NCBI GenBank assembly: GCA_033762375.1
Contig: JANRLQ010000097.1
Coordinates: forward strand, 1-64,000
Length of the DNA stretch: 64,000 nt
Direction: 5' to 3'
DNA from: RDXT01 sp033762375
Lineage (GTDB): Bacteria; Bacteroidota; Bacteroidia; J057
Shown here: one piece after another, positions 53,744 to 62,217 of the stretch
How the letters are laid out: each line of letters starts with the position of its first letter
How positions within the stretch are numbered: position 1 is the stretch's first letter
The notes under the pieces: generated by a model
Databases searched by the model: none
Told to the model about the DNA's origin: nothing
What the model saw: the letters and a program-made list of their open reading frames with translations, nothing else
Translations under genes and position numbers: made by a program

Positions 53744-54301
53744 ATGAAAGAGATGGAAGCAACCGGGCGGCGTTTATTTCTGGGAATCCCCCCCGAACCT
53801 TCGATGGTGCATACCTATGAGGCCTGGCGGGCTCCTGTAGAAGCCCATCCTGGCGTAAAATGGACCCCGCCGGAACAGCTTCATATCACGGTTTATTTTT
53901 TTGGGGCCGTACCCGAAGCCCGGCTTGACAACCTCAAGGCCTTGCTGGGGTATGGTCTCAGGGCGCATCGGCCTTTTGAGTTGCGGGTACAGGGGTATGA
54001 CTGGGCGCCTCCCGGGCAGGAGCCCCGCATGATCTGGGTACGCTATCAAAAAACAGAGGCCTTCAGGCAATTGGCAATGGACATTCACCGGATGTATGTA
54101 CAGATCGAACCTGCCATCCAGATGCGCCACAGCCCCGTGCCACACATGACCCTGGCGCGTTTTACCTCCCCATTAGCGATGACCCTGCCCGTCCGGCCTG
54201 CCATGCCCGCGCAGCTCCGCGTATCCCGTCTCATCCTGTGGGAGTCTGTCAGATCACCTGACGGCACCCGGTACGAGGAGATCGCCAGGTTTCTGCTCTA
54301 G
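53744..54301 (+). CDS. thpR: RNA 2',3'-cyclic phosphodiesterase (2H family, ThpR)
   Basis: 185 residues from ATG 53744 (53753 also possible; TTG 53723 less likely). A cytosolic 2H phosphoesterase that opens 2',3'-cyclic phosphate ends of RNA. It has both HxTx motifs: LHITVYFFG (His about 47) and PHMTLARF (His about 134), with the typical RRLFLGIPP start and a mid-region GYDWAPPG strand-loop. Length is usual for the family. It lies divergent from the GDH gene, with about 100 bp between, and converges on the ATP-grasp gene with an 8-bp gap. No RNA ligase gene is nearby. Confidence 0.94.
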   Translation: MKEMEATGRRLFLGIPPEPSMVHTYEAWRAPVEAHPGVKWTPPEQLHITVYFFGAVPEARLDNLKALLGYGLRAHRPFELRVQGYDWAPPGQEPRMIWVRYQKTEAFRQLAMDIHRMYVQIEPAIQMRHSPVPHMTLARFTSPLAMTLPVRPAMPAQLRVSRLILWESVRSPDGTRYEEIARFLL

Positions 54302-54309
54302 CCTGATTC

Positions 54310-55524
54310 TCAGGCACTAGGCTTGTCCGGCACAGGGGCTGAGGCATGGTAGTGCTCCCGTATCCGGTGAAAATACTGCTCCATCAGCTCCAGGATGCGG
54401 GCTTGCTTCGGGGACTTGACGATAAAACCCACATGATATTCACGCTGGAGTGTCCACCAGATCTCGGCATCCCGAAAGTCGTGTGTGTCAGGATATTGCT
54501 GCCGGGCGAGGGAGACAATTATTCCTGCAAAATCGTCACGTACGGGCGGGAGTACATAGGGTTCTCCCAGGGCTACGGCCACTTCCAGCCGGGCCCATTC
54601 ACGCCAGAGGTTGATACCGGAGGATGCCTCTACCATCTCCGCCAGGTGGGCACCCCCTACGCGTGAGGAGGTTTCCAGGAAATAAAACTGTCCGTCCTCA
54701 TGACACTTGATAAACTCCGTGTGGGAGGCACTGTATTTCATGTTAAAGGCAGACATCACAGCCGCATTCATCCGGATCAGGGCTTTGCTGTCCTTGCCTT
54801 TCGGGTCGCAGATGACCGACTGAAACACCCCGCCTCCGTGTGCGACATCCATCGGCGGATTGAGGTACTGGCTCGCACGGGCAAATACCACCCGGCTGTT
54901 TACACTCAGCGCATCCACATGGTAGACGTGGCCGGGTTTGTACTGCTCTGCCAGGTACCGGTGCCGGTTGTCTCCGAGGCTGTGCACCACTGACCAGAAC
55001 TCATCCGCGGTATGCACCTTGCGGATGCCGGTAGCGGATGCCTCAGACCGGGGTTTGATCACCCAGGGCCCAGGAGCCTGTTGCAGAAAAGCATTGATCC
55101 CCTCGTCGTGAAACAGTGACGTAAACATAGGCACCCTGATACCGGAGTCTGCGGCCTGCATACGCATGGCGAGTTTGTCCCGGTAAAACCGTCCCGTGGT
55201 CTGGCCCATGCCGGGTATGCGAAACTCCTCCCGGAGGTGATTGGCTTTTTCTACATCAAAGTCATCCAGGGCTACGATCCGGTCTATCTTGCGCTGGCGC
55301 ATCATCCAGGCCAGCCCCTGGATGACATGGTCCATATTCCAGTTGGTACCTTCGCCGTCATCCACATAAAAAATCTCGTCTATGGACTCCCTGGGCCATG
55401 CCTGATGTTCCAGTTTTTTGCCGGTGATCAGATAGACCGTACAGCCGCAGGCTTTGCAGGCGCGGAGAAACTCTTCTCCCTTAAAATAACTGGCGATACA
55501 GAGGAAAGCGAGTGGACGGCTCAT
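54310..55524 (-). CDS. ATP-grasp domain protein of unknown substrate
   Basis: 404 residues. The N-terminal Rossmann-like preATP-grasp region (AFLCIASYFKGEEFLRACKA, VYLITGKKLEHQ) leads to DRIVALDDFDVEKANHLREE. The ATP-grasp core has RDKLAMRMQAADSGIRVP, the Lys of WVIKPRSEASATGIRKV, AEQYKPGHVYHVDALS and the metal-binding FYFLETSSRVGGAHLAEMVE. These enzymes join an acid to an amine or thiol using ATP. Similar proteins occur in peptide and carboxylate-amine ligase families, but nothing nearby names the substrate. The last 20 residues are low-complexity. It stands alone on the minus strand, 101 bp after the aminopeptidase gene. Confidence 0.87.
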   Translation of the reverse strand: MSRPLAFLCIASYFKGEEFLRACKACGCTVYLITGKKLEHQAWPRESIDEIFYVDDGEGTNWNMDHVIQGLAWMMRQRKIDRIVALDDFDVEKANHLREEFRIPGMGQTTGRFYRDKLAMRMQAADSGIRVPMFTSLFHDEGINAFLQQAPGPWVIKPRSEASATGIRKVHTADEFWSVVHSLGDNRHRYLAEQYKPGHVYHVDALSVNSRVVFARASQYLNPPMDVAHGGGVFQSVICDPKGKDSKALIRMNAAVMSAFNMKYSASHTEFIKCHEDGQFYFLETSSRVGGAHLAEMVEASSGINLWREWARLEVAVALGEPYVLPPVRDDFAGIIVSLARQQYPDTHDFRDAEIWWTLQREYHVGFIVKSPKQARILELMEQYFHRIREHYHASAPVPDKPSA

Positions 55525-55625
55525 GCAGAAAAAACTTGTCGTGTGGGAAATATGCCCGGAGCATCTCAGGTGCCCCGTCGGCGGATGTCCCCAGAATAGG
55601 CAGAATATGCGAAAAAAGGAAATTT

Positions 55626-57086
55626 TTAGTCCAGATTTTGCATCCAGGTCGTCAGCAGCCGTATCCCCCAGGCAGTGGCACTCCGCTGACCCGCAAATTC
55701 GGAGTCTGTAAAGGCCACGCCTGCGATGTCGAGGTGAGCCCAGGCCGGGTGCTGATCCGTGAATACTTCCAGAAACTTGGCGGCCGTGATGGCTCCGGCA
55801 GTAGGTTTTCCGCTGAAGTTGCGGATATCGGCAATGTCTGACTTCATGTCATCCATGTACTCTTCCCAGAGCGGGAGCCGCCATACCCGCTCCCCGCTGT
55901 CATGGCCCGCCTCCGCGAGGCTGACGGCCATCCGGTCATTGGCCGTAAAGAGGCCTGCGGCGTGATTGCCCAGGGCCATGACACAGTTGCCGGTCAGGGT
56001 GGCGAGGTCCACCAGCTTGTCTGGCTGATAGTTGCGGCAGAGATAACTCAGGCCATCTGCCAGGATCAGCCGTCCCTCGGCATCTGTGTCTATAACCTCA
56101 ATCGTTTTGCCCGCATAGGAGCGGATCACATCTCCCGGAAAAGTTGCCTCGGCATCTATGCTGTTTTCGGTGCTGGGTACGATCGCCACGATCTCCACCG
56201 GGAGTGCCAGCCGGGCCGCCAGCTCGATGGTGCCCAGGACAGCCGCAGCACCCGCCATGTCACACTTCATGAGGTGCATATTGTTGGAGTCTTTGAGCGA
56301 AATCCCACCTGTGTCAAAGGTGATGCCTTTTCCCACCAGCCCGATGGAGACCGGGTTTTCAATCCCCTCATGTTTGTAGTGGGCCACAATACAGACCGGC
56401 GGTAGTTCGCTCCCCCGGTTTACGGAGAGAAGGGCATGCATACCGGCTATTTCGATCTCGGACTTGTCCATCACAAATACCTGATATCCATAGGTCAGAC
56501 CAGACTCACGCGCCCAGGCGGCCAGGTCCAGGGGGGTGAGTTTGTTGGCAGGCATATTCACCAGGTCAAATACCCTGAGCTGGACTTCGGCCGTGACTTG
56601 TCCCCGGCGTACGGCATCATCCAGGGTTTCGCCGCCATGAGGCGCCTGGATAAACAGGCGTGCCTCGGCACTGTGCCAGGGTGCGGGGGATTCTTTCTGG
56701 GTTTTGTACAGCCCGAGGCGGTAGCGCCCCAGGAGCAGTCCATTTACCGCCGCTTCGGCGACCAGATCGGCGGGAAAGTATGGGGGGATTTCAACACTTG
56801 TAGCAGCCGGGAGCCGGGAAGCCATACGATGCGAAAAAGCCCTGAAAGCGCTGCATATCCGCGCGAAGGTCAGGCTGCTGCCCAGGCCCAGCAGCCAGAG
56901 CGGCTGAGGGCCTGGTACGGCAAGGATTTCTTTTTGGTCAGCCTTAAAGAGTTGTTGGAGCCAGGCGGGCGCGACACCTTGCCGGGCAGCAACCTCAGTC
57001 AGCCGGGCTGCGAGCTCCGGACCCTGGGACATGGGCAATATGACGGCCTCGCCAGCAGGCGTGGCCGGATTGAGCTGTATGACCAT
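55626..57086 (-). CDS. Leucyl aminopeptidase (M17)
   Basis: 486 residues from ATG 57086; the in-frame stretch upstream to 57269 lacks family features. A cytosolic metallo-aminopeptidase with two metals. The C-terminal catalytic domain has the metal and substrate motifs GLVGKGITFDTGGISLK, MHLMKCDMAGAAAV and IEVIDTDAEGRLILADGL. The standard PROSITE core is NTDAEGRL; here the first residue is Asp. Later LATLTGNCVMALGNHAAGLF and the final AWAHLDIAGVAF are normal. The N-terminal regulatory domain is conserved in length. It probably completes breakdown of peptides made by secreted proteases. Confidence 0.94.
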   Translation of the reverse strand: MVIQLNPATPAGEAVILPMSQGPELAARLTEVAARQGVAPAWLQQLFKADQKEILAVPGPQPLWLLGLGSSLTFARICSAFRAFSHRMASRLPAATSVEIPPYFPADLVAEAAVNGLLLGRYRLGLYKTQKESPAPWHSAEARLFIQAPHGGETLDDAVRRGQVTAEVQLRVFDLVNMPANKLTPLDLAAWARESGLTYGYQVFVMDKSEIEIAGMHALLSVNRGSELPPVCIVAHYKHEGIENPVSIGLVGKGITFDTGGISLKDSNNMHLMKCDMAGAAAVLGTIELAARLALPVEIVAIVPSTENSIDAEATFPGDVIRSYAGKTIEVIDTDAEGRLILADGLSYLCRNYQPDKLVDLATLTGNCVMALGNHAAGLFTANDRMAVSLAEAGHDSGERVWRLPLWEEYMDDMKSDIADIRNFSGKPTAGAITAAKFLEVFTDQHPAWAHLDIAGVAFTDSEFAGQRSATAWGIRLLTTWMQNLD

Positions 57087-57183
57087 AGTCGGATTATGCT
57101 GGTAGGAAAATAGAGACACAGGAGGAGCTACTTCAGTGGGTACAAAACAACATGGGACAATAACGCAGGAATCCGGCAAAAAT

Positions 57184-58308
57184 TCATATGGCCGGAAAAA
57201 ACAACCAGGAGACCGCCTCCGGAAACTCCTGTCCCCAGCGGGGCTCATGGTGGCGGCCCCGCGGATCAATGGAGAGAAAGACTTGCTCCGGCCTGCGGCT
57301 CTGCCGGATGATCAGGTCCCGCAGCCGCTGGGCAGCAGGCACCATCGTGCGGCTCTCGACCCCGCCTGCGTACAGGTAGGCGCGCAGGTCAGGCGAGAGG
57401 GTATGCGCCAGCACATCTTCATATATCTGATTGGAGACCCAGAGTGAAGGCGAAAAAATCATCCACCGGCCAAACACCTCCGGGTGGCGAAGCCCTGTAT
57501 AGAGGCTGATCAGCCCCCCCATGGAACTGCCGCCTACCCCCGTAAACCGGGCTTCGGTCAGGGTGCGGAACTGCTTGTCAATGAAGGGTTTGAGGGTGTG
57601 GGCTTTGAAGCGGGCGTAGGCCCGTCCCCGCGCTTTGGGGATGCGGCTGGTAGGGTAGGGGGAGAACTCTTCGATCCGGTACTCATTGGTATGGTCTATC
57701 GCCACCACGATCAGCTCATGGTGGTTTTTTTCGGCCAGCAGTGCCAGTTGACGGTCTATCGCCCAGTTGCCAAAAGGGGCATGCTCGTCAAATAGGTTTT
57801 GTCCGTCCTGCAGGTACAAAACCGGATAATGCCGATCCTGGCTATGATAGTCATGCGGGAGCAATACCTGAATGCGCCGGCTCCTGCCGAGCTGGGGGGC
57901 CAGCAGATTTTCTTCCAGCAGGACCCGCTCCGGGAGGAGATGCTCCTGGATTGTTACGCCCCGGCGCTTCCACCGGGGGGCAAAATCATGGATCAGCCCT
58001 CCGGGCCGGTGCAGGGTGCGGTTAGTCGGGACGTGTGAGCAGCCATCCAGCTCTTCGTCATCCCAGTCACCGCGTACGTACTTGTACTCCAGCGGATCCG
58101 GCAATTCCTGATCCTCCGGAAACTGAAATCGGTATCGGTCTCCTCCTACCGGATGCATCCGGTAGGCCTCGTCACGGGTCTGCCACCCATTAAAATTGCC
58201 GGTGATAAATACCGGTCGGGGGTCCGGACCGTTGGTTGCCAGCTCCAGTACGAGGGGTGGACGTTTGGGAGAAAGTTTGGTGGTAATCCGCGCTGCCATA
58301 CCTGTCAT
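57184..58308 (-). CDS. CBM48-like domain fused to an Fes/esterase-D type alpha/beta hydrolase
   Basis: 374 residues. The N-terminal 100 residues are a carbohydrate-binding-48 or E-set fold (VFITGNFNGWQTRDEAYRMH, DPLEYKYVRGDWDDEELDGC). The rest is a putative esterase (LGRSRRIQVLLPHDYHSQDR, YPVLYLQDGQNLF, ELIVVAIDHTNEYRIEEFSP). The nucleophile elbow is GVGGSSMGGLISLY with Ser262; the late His is in GRHHEPRWGQEFP. This architecture occurs in iron-siderophore esterases (Fes) and in feruloyl/acetyl-xylan esterases. There is no signal peptide, so it acts in the cytoplasm. With iron-uptake genes 3 kb away, a siderophore role is possible but unproven. ATGs at 58308 and 58299 are equally possible. Confidence 0.88.
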   Translation of the reverse strand: MTGMAARITTKLSPKRPPLVLELATNGPDPRPVFITGNFNGWQTRDEAYRMHPVGGDRYRFQFPEDQELPDPLEYKYVRGDWDDEELDGCSHVPTNRTLHRPGGLIHDFAPRWKRRGVTIQEHLLPERVLLEENLLAPQLGRSRRIQVLLPHDYHSQDRHYPVLYLQDGQNLFDEHAPFGNWAIDRQLALLAEKNHHELIVVAIDHTNEYRIEEFSPYPTSRIPKARGRAYARFKAHTLKPFIDKQFRTLTEARFTGVGGSSMGGLISLYTGLRHPEVFGRWMIFSPSLWVSNQIYEDVLAHTLSPDLRAYLYAGGVESRTMVPAAQRLRDLIIRQSRRPEQVFLSIDPRGRHHEPRWGQEFPEAVSWLFFPAI

Positions 58309-58480
58309 AAACGCAAATACCGAAAAAAATGTTAGCCTCGCACTTTCCGGAAGAAGATTCGCAGATTAGTCCTTGGGTTGTTCATCATGATTGGATTGTG
58401 CTGGCGTAATTTTCGGGTGGTCTCTGCGACAAATAGACGTATCCATTGTTTTACATACTATTACCTAACAATCCACACGT

Positions 58481-60367
58481 ATGCTGCGTTTTTGTCTTGT
58501 GTTGATGGCTTATTTTGCTGTCCAGCAGACCTTTTCCCAATCTGTACGCTATCATGCAGACCTGCGCAAGGCAGATATGGATCAGGTCGCAGTCGAAGTA
58601 TCCTGCGAAGGAGATCCCGGCGGTACCGGACGGTTTCATTTCCCCATGACCATCCCCGGTACGTATGCCCGCCACGATTACGGACGGTATATTTCTGATT
58701 TTCAGGCACTTGATGCGCAGGGACAAGCATTGCCCGTAGTCCGGGAGGGTGAGAATACCTTTGTGATCTCTCAGCATCAGCAGGTGCGTACCCTGCGCTA
58801 CAAGGTGGACGATACCTTTGATGCAGAGGTGAAAAAAAACAAAGTATTTGAACCCGCAGGTACCAATATCCAGGCCGGGCAAAACTTTCTGATTAATGCT
58901 GCTGGTTTTTTTGGGTACTGGGAAGGGACAGAAGCCCTGCCGGTGGAGGTGAGTTTTGACAAGCCTGATGCCATGTACGGAACGACCGTATTGGATCAGA
59001 AGAAGTATTCGGCTGATAATCAAACTTTTATTGCAAACTCATACCACCATCTTCTGGATTGTCCGGTGATGTTCTGCCGCCCGGACACCCTGAGTTTTCA
59101 GGTGGCCAATACCCGCGTTGCGATCAGTGTCTTTAATGAGAGTGGCCGCAACCTCTCCGCTGATATCTACGAAGAGATCAAAACGGCCATGCAGGCTACG
59201 GCAGACTTTCTGGGCGGGAAATTGCCCGTGGACCGGTATGCCTTTATTCTCTACATCAAAGACTATACAGCCTACGAGGAGATGCTGGATGGCGGGCAGC
59301 CGTCTATCGGTCAGCTGATCAAACTTTTCAGGGCTTTGGGAAATCAGGGTTTCGGGGCGCTGGAGCATGGCAACTCCTCCGTGTATTTCCTCCCGGATTT
59401 AGGCGGCCTCTCCACCTTATTGTCCCTGCGGGAGACCTGCACCCACGAGTTTCTCCATATCCTGACCCCGCTGACCCTTCACAGCGAGCATATCGGTCAG
59501 TTTAATTACCAAAACCCCATCATGTCCCGCCACCTGTGGTTGTACGAGGGGGTGACAGAGTATTTTGCCGGGATCACCATGGCAAAGGGAGGGGTGATCA
59601 CCCCCCAGGAATACCTGACGGACATCCTGCGTGACAAAATCCGGGGTGCCCGCAGTTATCCGGACGATATGCCCTTCACCACCATGAGCGCCCAGGTGCT
59701 GGAAAACCCCTGGAAAAAACAATATGGACAGGTGTATGTGCGGGGGGCGCTGATGGGGGCCATGCTGGACATTGAGATCATGCGGCTCACCGGATGCCAG
59801 AAAAACCTGATGGACGTCGTCCAGACCCTGGGGGGACGATACGGAGCTGACAGCTCATTTGATGAGGCCGGATTTATTCAGGAGTTGGTTGCGGAAGTAC
59901 ACCCGGATCTTCAGCAGTTTTTTGACCGGTATATCACGGGCACCACGCCGCTGGACGTAGCAGGTAGCCTGGCCCATGCGGGTATCCAGTACACCCGGAC
60001 CTACACCGGTCAGGGCCCGCTCAACCCGGTCTCAGAGCGGTACAATGACCTCAAGATCAGCCGCAGCATACTCGGCTCCAAAGCTACGGTCAGCAAGGTC
60101 GGTAAAAAAGAGTTTGCCGGGCTTCAGGTCGGAGACGAGTTTGAGCCAGCGCGTATCGCTGAGCTTCTGATCCTGCCCGGCGGGGAGTTTGTACCGGAGG
60201 GGACTACGATCGAGATCCCGCTCGTGCGGGCTGGCAAAGAGATCAAGCTGCCCCATGTCGTGCGGTACGGCACCGTGACCTATGAGGATCGTCTTGTCCA
60301 GATAGCAGACCCCACCCCTGCGCAGCGTCAGGTGCGTGACCGCTGGCTGACCCTGATGCGTCCCTGA
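58481..60367 (+). CDS. M61-family metallopeptidase (glycyl aminopeptidase-like)
   Basis: 628 residues with a signal peptide (FCLVLMAYFAVQQTFSQ), so exported. The N-terminal M61 beta domain (about 20-220) is followed by the thermolysin-like core with zinc motif HEFLH (322-326) in CTHEFLHILTPLTLHSE and the downstream Glu356 of LWLYEGVTEYFAGITM. A PDZ-like region closes the protein (about 510-610). M61 enzymes cut N-terminal Gly/Ala-type peptides. Length is normal. It is preceded by a 170-bp gap from the divergent esterase gene and followed by a strong bidirectional hairpin. Confidence 0.93.
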   Translation: MLRFCLVLMAYFAVQQTFSQSVRYHADLRKADMDQVAVEVSCEGDPGGTGRFHFPMTIPGTYARHDYGRYISDFQALDAQGQALPVVREGENTFVISQHQQVRTLRYKVDDTFDAEVKKNKVFEPAGTNIQAGQNFLINAAGFFGYWEGTEALPVEVSFDKPDAMYGTTVLDQKKYSADNQTFIANSYHHLLDCPVMFCRPDTLSFQVANTRVAISVFNESGRNLSADIYEEIKTAMQATADFLGGKLPVDRYAFILYIKDYTAYEEMLDGGQPSIGQLIKLFRALGNQGFGALEHGNSSVYFLPDLGGLSTLLSLRETCTHEFLHILTPLTLHSEHIGQFNYQNPIMSRHLWLYEGVTEYFAGITMAKGGVITPQEYLTDILRDKIRGARSYPDDMPFTTMSAQVLENPWKKQYGQVYVRGALMGAMLDIEIMRLTGCQKNLMDVVQTLGGRYGADSSFDEAGFIQELVAEVHPDLQQFFDRYITGTTPLDVAGSLAHAGIQYTRTYTGQGPLNPVSERYNDLKISRSILGSKATVSKVGKKEFAGLQVGDEFEPARIAELLILPGGEFVPEGTTIEIPLVRAGKEIKLPHVVRYGTVTYEDRLVQIADPTPAQRQVRDRWLTLMRP

Positions 60368-60374
60368 GCATACA

Positions 60375-60404
60375 TACCCAGCCTGCCACCCGGCAGGCTG
60401 GGTA
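60375..60404. terminator. Bidirectional hairpin between convergent genes
   Basis: TACCCAGCCTGCC (60375-60387) pairs perfectly with GGCAGGCTGGGTA (60392-60404), a 13-bp stem with loop ACCC. It sits 7 bp after the M61 stop and about 60 bp from the end of the RRM gene. Flanks are A/T-rich, but with no long T-run on either side. Confidence 0.75.
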
Positions 60405-60465
60405 CATAAAAATACGCACCCCGGGCAGGCGTGCGTTAGATGCAGATATATGGTTGGCCAGTATA

Positions 60466-60885
60466 TCAGTACTCGTCTGCAATGTCGTCGAGCGAGAGGC
60501 TGTTGTCGAAGCTGGGGCTCCGATTGTCGTCATCCTCCTCTGTCTCTTCTTCATCTTCCGTATCGTCATCATCCAGGATGATGTCTTCTTCTTCGTCCTC
60601 ATCCTCAGGTACAGCAGCCTTGCCGCCGGTCGAGTTGTTGGATTTTACAAACTCGTTGGAGGCCTCAATTTTCAGGCTGAGTTTACCCAGGATACGGCCA
60701 TTCAGTTTGTTGACGGCGATGAGGGCATCCCGTTCACGTTTCATCTCGACAAATGCCAGCGAAGGGTCGCCTTCTTTGACACTTCTGAAGATGCGCACAG
60801 AAGCCACCTCGCCGACCTCCTCAAACACTTCCTGCAAGTTTGCCTTGCTGATGGAACTGTCAATGGAAGAAACCCGTAATCTCAT
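60466..60885 (-). CDS. RRM RNA-binding protein with a highly acidic tail
   Basis: 139 residues. An RNA recognition motif occupies about 1-80: RNP2 LRVSSIDS, RNP1 PSLAFVEM, with DALIAVNKLNGRILGKLSL between. RNP1 lacks the usual Gly-Phe and its first aromatic is Leu, so RNA contacts may differ from the classic type. The last 50 residues are mostly Asp and Glu (for example EDEDEEEDIILDDDDTEDEE), the opposite of the Gly/Arg tail on the RRM protein at 15609. The tail could mimic nucleic acid or block binding. It is monocistronic and converges on the M61 gene. Confidence 0.92.
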   Translation of the reverse strand: MRLRVSSIDSSISKANLQEVFEEVGEVASVRIFRSVKEGDPSLAFVEMKRERDALIAVNKLNGRILGKLSLKIEASNEFVKSNNSTGGKAAVPEDEDEEEDIILDDDDTEDEEETEEDDDNRSPSFDNSLSLDDIADEY

Positions 60886-61117
60886 GATGATTGGAGCGCT
60901 TGTTACCAGTTTATCCTAGCGTCAGGAAATATATGACACCAGCTAAAATACACCAGGGTTGTGAAATAATGAATAAAGATTCGCTAAAAAATCAAACAAG
61001 CTGTGGAAATAAAGATACCCCCTCAGGACAACTTGTTTTTCCGGGGCGCTAATATGGGAGGAAAGCTGCGAATAATCCAAATTACCGCCGTACAAATCAT
61101 TTTTTCATGCAAGAAGT

Positions 61118-61149
61118 ATTGCCTGGATCATTGAATCGCATTACCTTTG
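61118..61149 (+). promoter_or_regulatory. Promoter of the iron transport operon
   Basis: ATTG at 61118-61121, a 20-base spacer and TACCTTTG at 61142-61149 match the Bacteroidota -33/-7 pattern well. The box lies 9 bases before ATG 61159, and 24 before a second ATG at 61174, so the latter may be the true start. The rest of 60886-61158 shows no gene, and no clear Fur box. Confidence 0.6.
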
Positions 61150-61158
61150 GAGTTTAGA

Positions 61159-62217
61159 ATGAATCTAAATAAAATGAACTCCCAACAATTATACCCGCTG
61201 GTGCTGATTTCAGCTCTGCTGATATGGGGCGGATGCCAGCCATCAGCTACTACCCAGGCAGTTCCTCAGGAGGTAAACGTCTATACGCACCGGCATTACG
61301 ATACCGACGACGCGCTTTTCAGGAATTTTGAGGCTAAAACCGGGATCCGGGTGAATGTCATCAAGGGAGGAGAAGACGAGCTGCTGAACCGGCTGGAAAC
61401 AGAGGGTGCGCAGTCGCCTGCCGATGTCCTGATTACCGTAGATGCCGGCCGGCTCTACCGCGCCCAGGAAAAAGGCCTGCTGCAGGCGGTATCCTCCCCC
61501 GTCCTCCAGGCACAAGTCCCGGCTCATCTCCGTGATCCGGAGGGACACTGGTATGGCCTGACCCAGCGCGCCCGCGTGATTGTCTATCACAAAACACGGG
61601 TAGCGCCCGGTGCGGTCAAGTCCTATGACGACCTCGCTGATCCCGTATGGAAGGGCAAAGTACTGGTCCGCGCCGCTGAAAATCTTTATAATCAGTCACT
61701 TATGGCGGCTCTGATCGAGCATAAAGGCGACTCCGGGGCACTCGTATGGGCACAGGGTGTCGTCGCCAATATGGCCCGTGACCCCAAAGGCAATGACCGC
61801 GACCAGATCAAAGCTGTATCCGCAGGGGCCGGTGACCTGGCCCTGGTGAATACCTATTATATAGGACTCCTGCTCAACTCGATCATGCCGGAGGAGCGTG
61901 AGGCTGCACAGGCTGTCGGGATTGTATTTCCGGAGCAGGAATCACAGGGCACTCATGTGAATATCAGCGGGGCGGGTGTGGCCCGGTATGCCCCTCATCG
62001 CGAAAATGCCGTCAAATTGATCGAGTTTCTTACAGCGGCAGAAGCGCAGGGTACCTTTGCCTCCCGCAATTATGAGTACCCCGTCAATCCCGCTGTCCCA
62101 CCTGCCGAGCTGTTGCAAAGCTGGGGTACCTTCAAGGCTGATACCTTGCAGCTACGTGTGTTAGGGCAGCGCAACCGGCAGGCTACGGATATTTTTGCTC
62201 AGGCAGGCTGGAAATGA
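61159..62217 (+). CDS. Fe(III) ABC transporter substrate-binding lipoprotein
   Basis: 352 residues from ATG 61159 (61174 is an equally good start). A signal peptide with lipobox LIWGGC anchors it to a membrane. The family is FbpA/FutA-like: NVYTHRHYDTDDALFRNFEA, GIRVNVIKGGEDELLNRLE, PADVLITVDAGRLYRAQEKG, LTQRARVIVYHKTRV and the tandem tyrosines in VNTYYIGLLLNS that bind ferric iron. The conserved YEYPVNP near the end is also present. It should deliver iron to the permease encoded next, which starts in a 4-base overlap (ATGA). Regulation by iron is likely but no Fur site is obvious. Confidence 0.95.
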   Translation: MNLNKMNSQQLYPLVLISALLIWGGCQPSATTQAVPQEVNVYTHRHYDTDDALFRNFEAKTGIRVNVIKGGEDELLNRLETEGAQSPADVLITVDAGRLYRAQEKGLLQAVSSPVLQAQVPAHLRDPEGHWYGLTQRARVIVYHKTRVAPGAVKSYDDLADPVWKGKVLVRAAENLYNQSLMAALIEHKGDSGALVWAQGVVANMARDPKGNDRDQIKAVSAGAGDLALVNTYYIGLLLNSIMPEEREAAQAVGIVFPEQESQGTHVNISGAGVARYAPHRENAVKLIEFLTAAEAQGTFASRNYEYPVNPAVPPAELLQSWGTFKADTLQLRVLGQRNRQATDIFAQAGWK

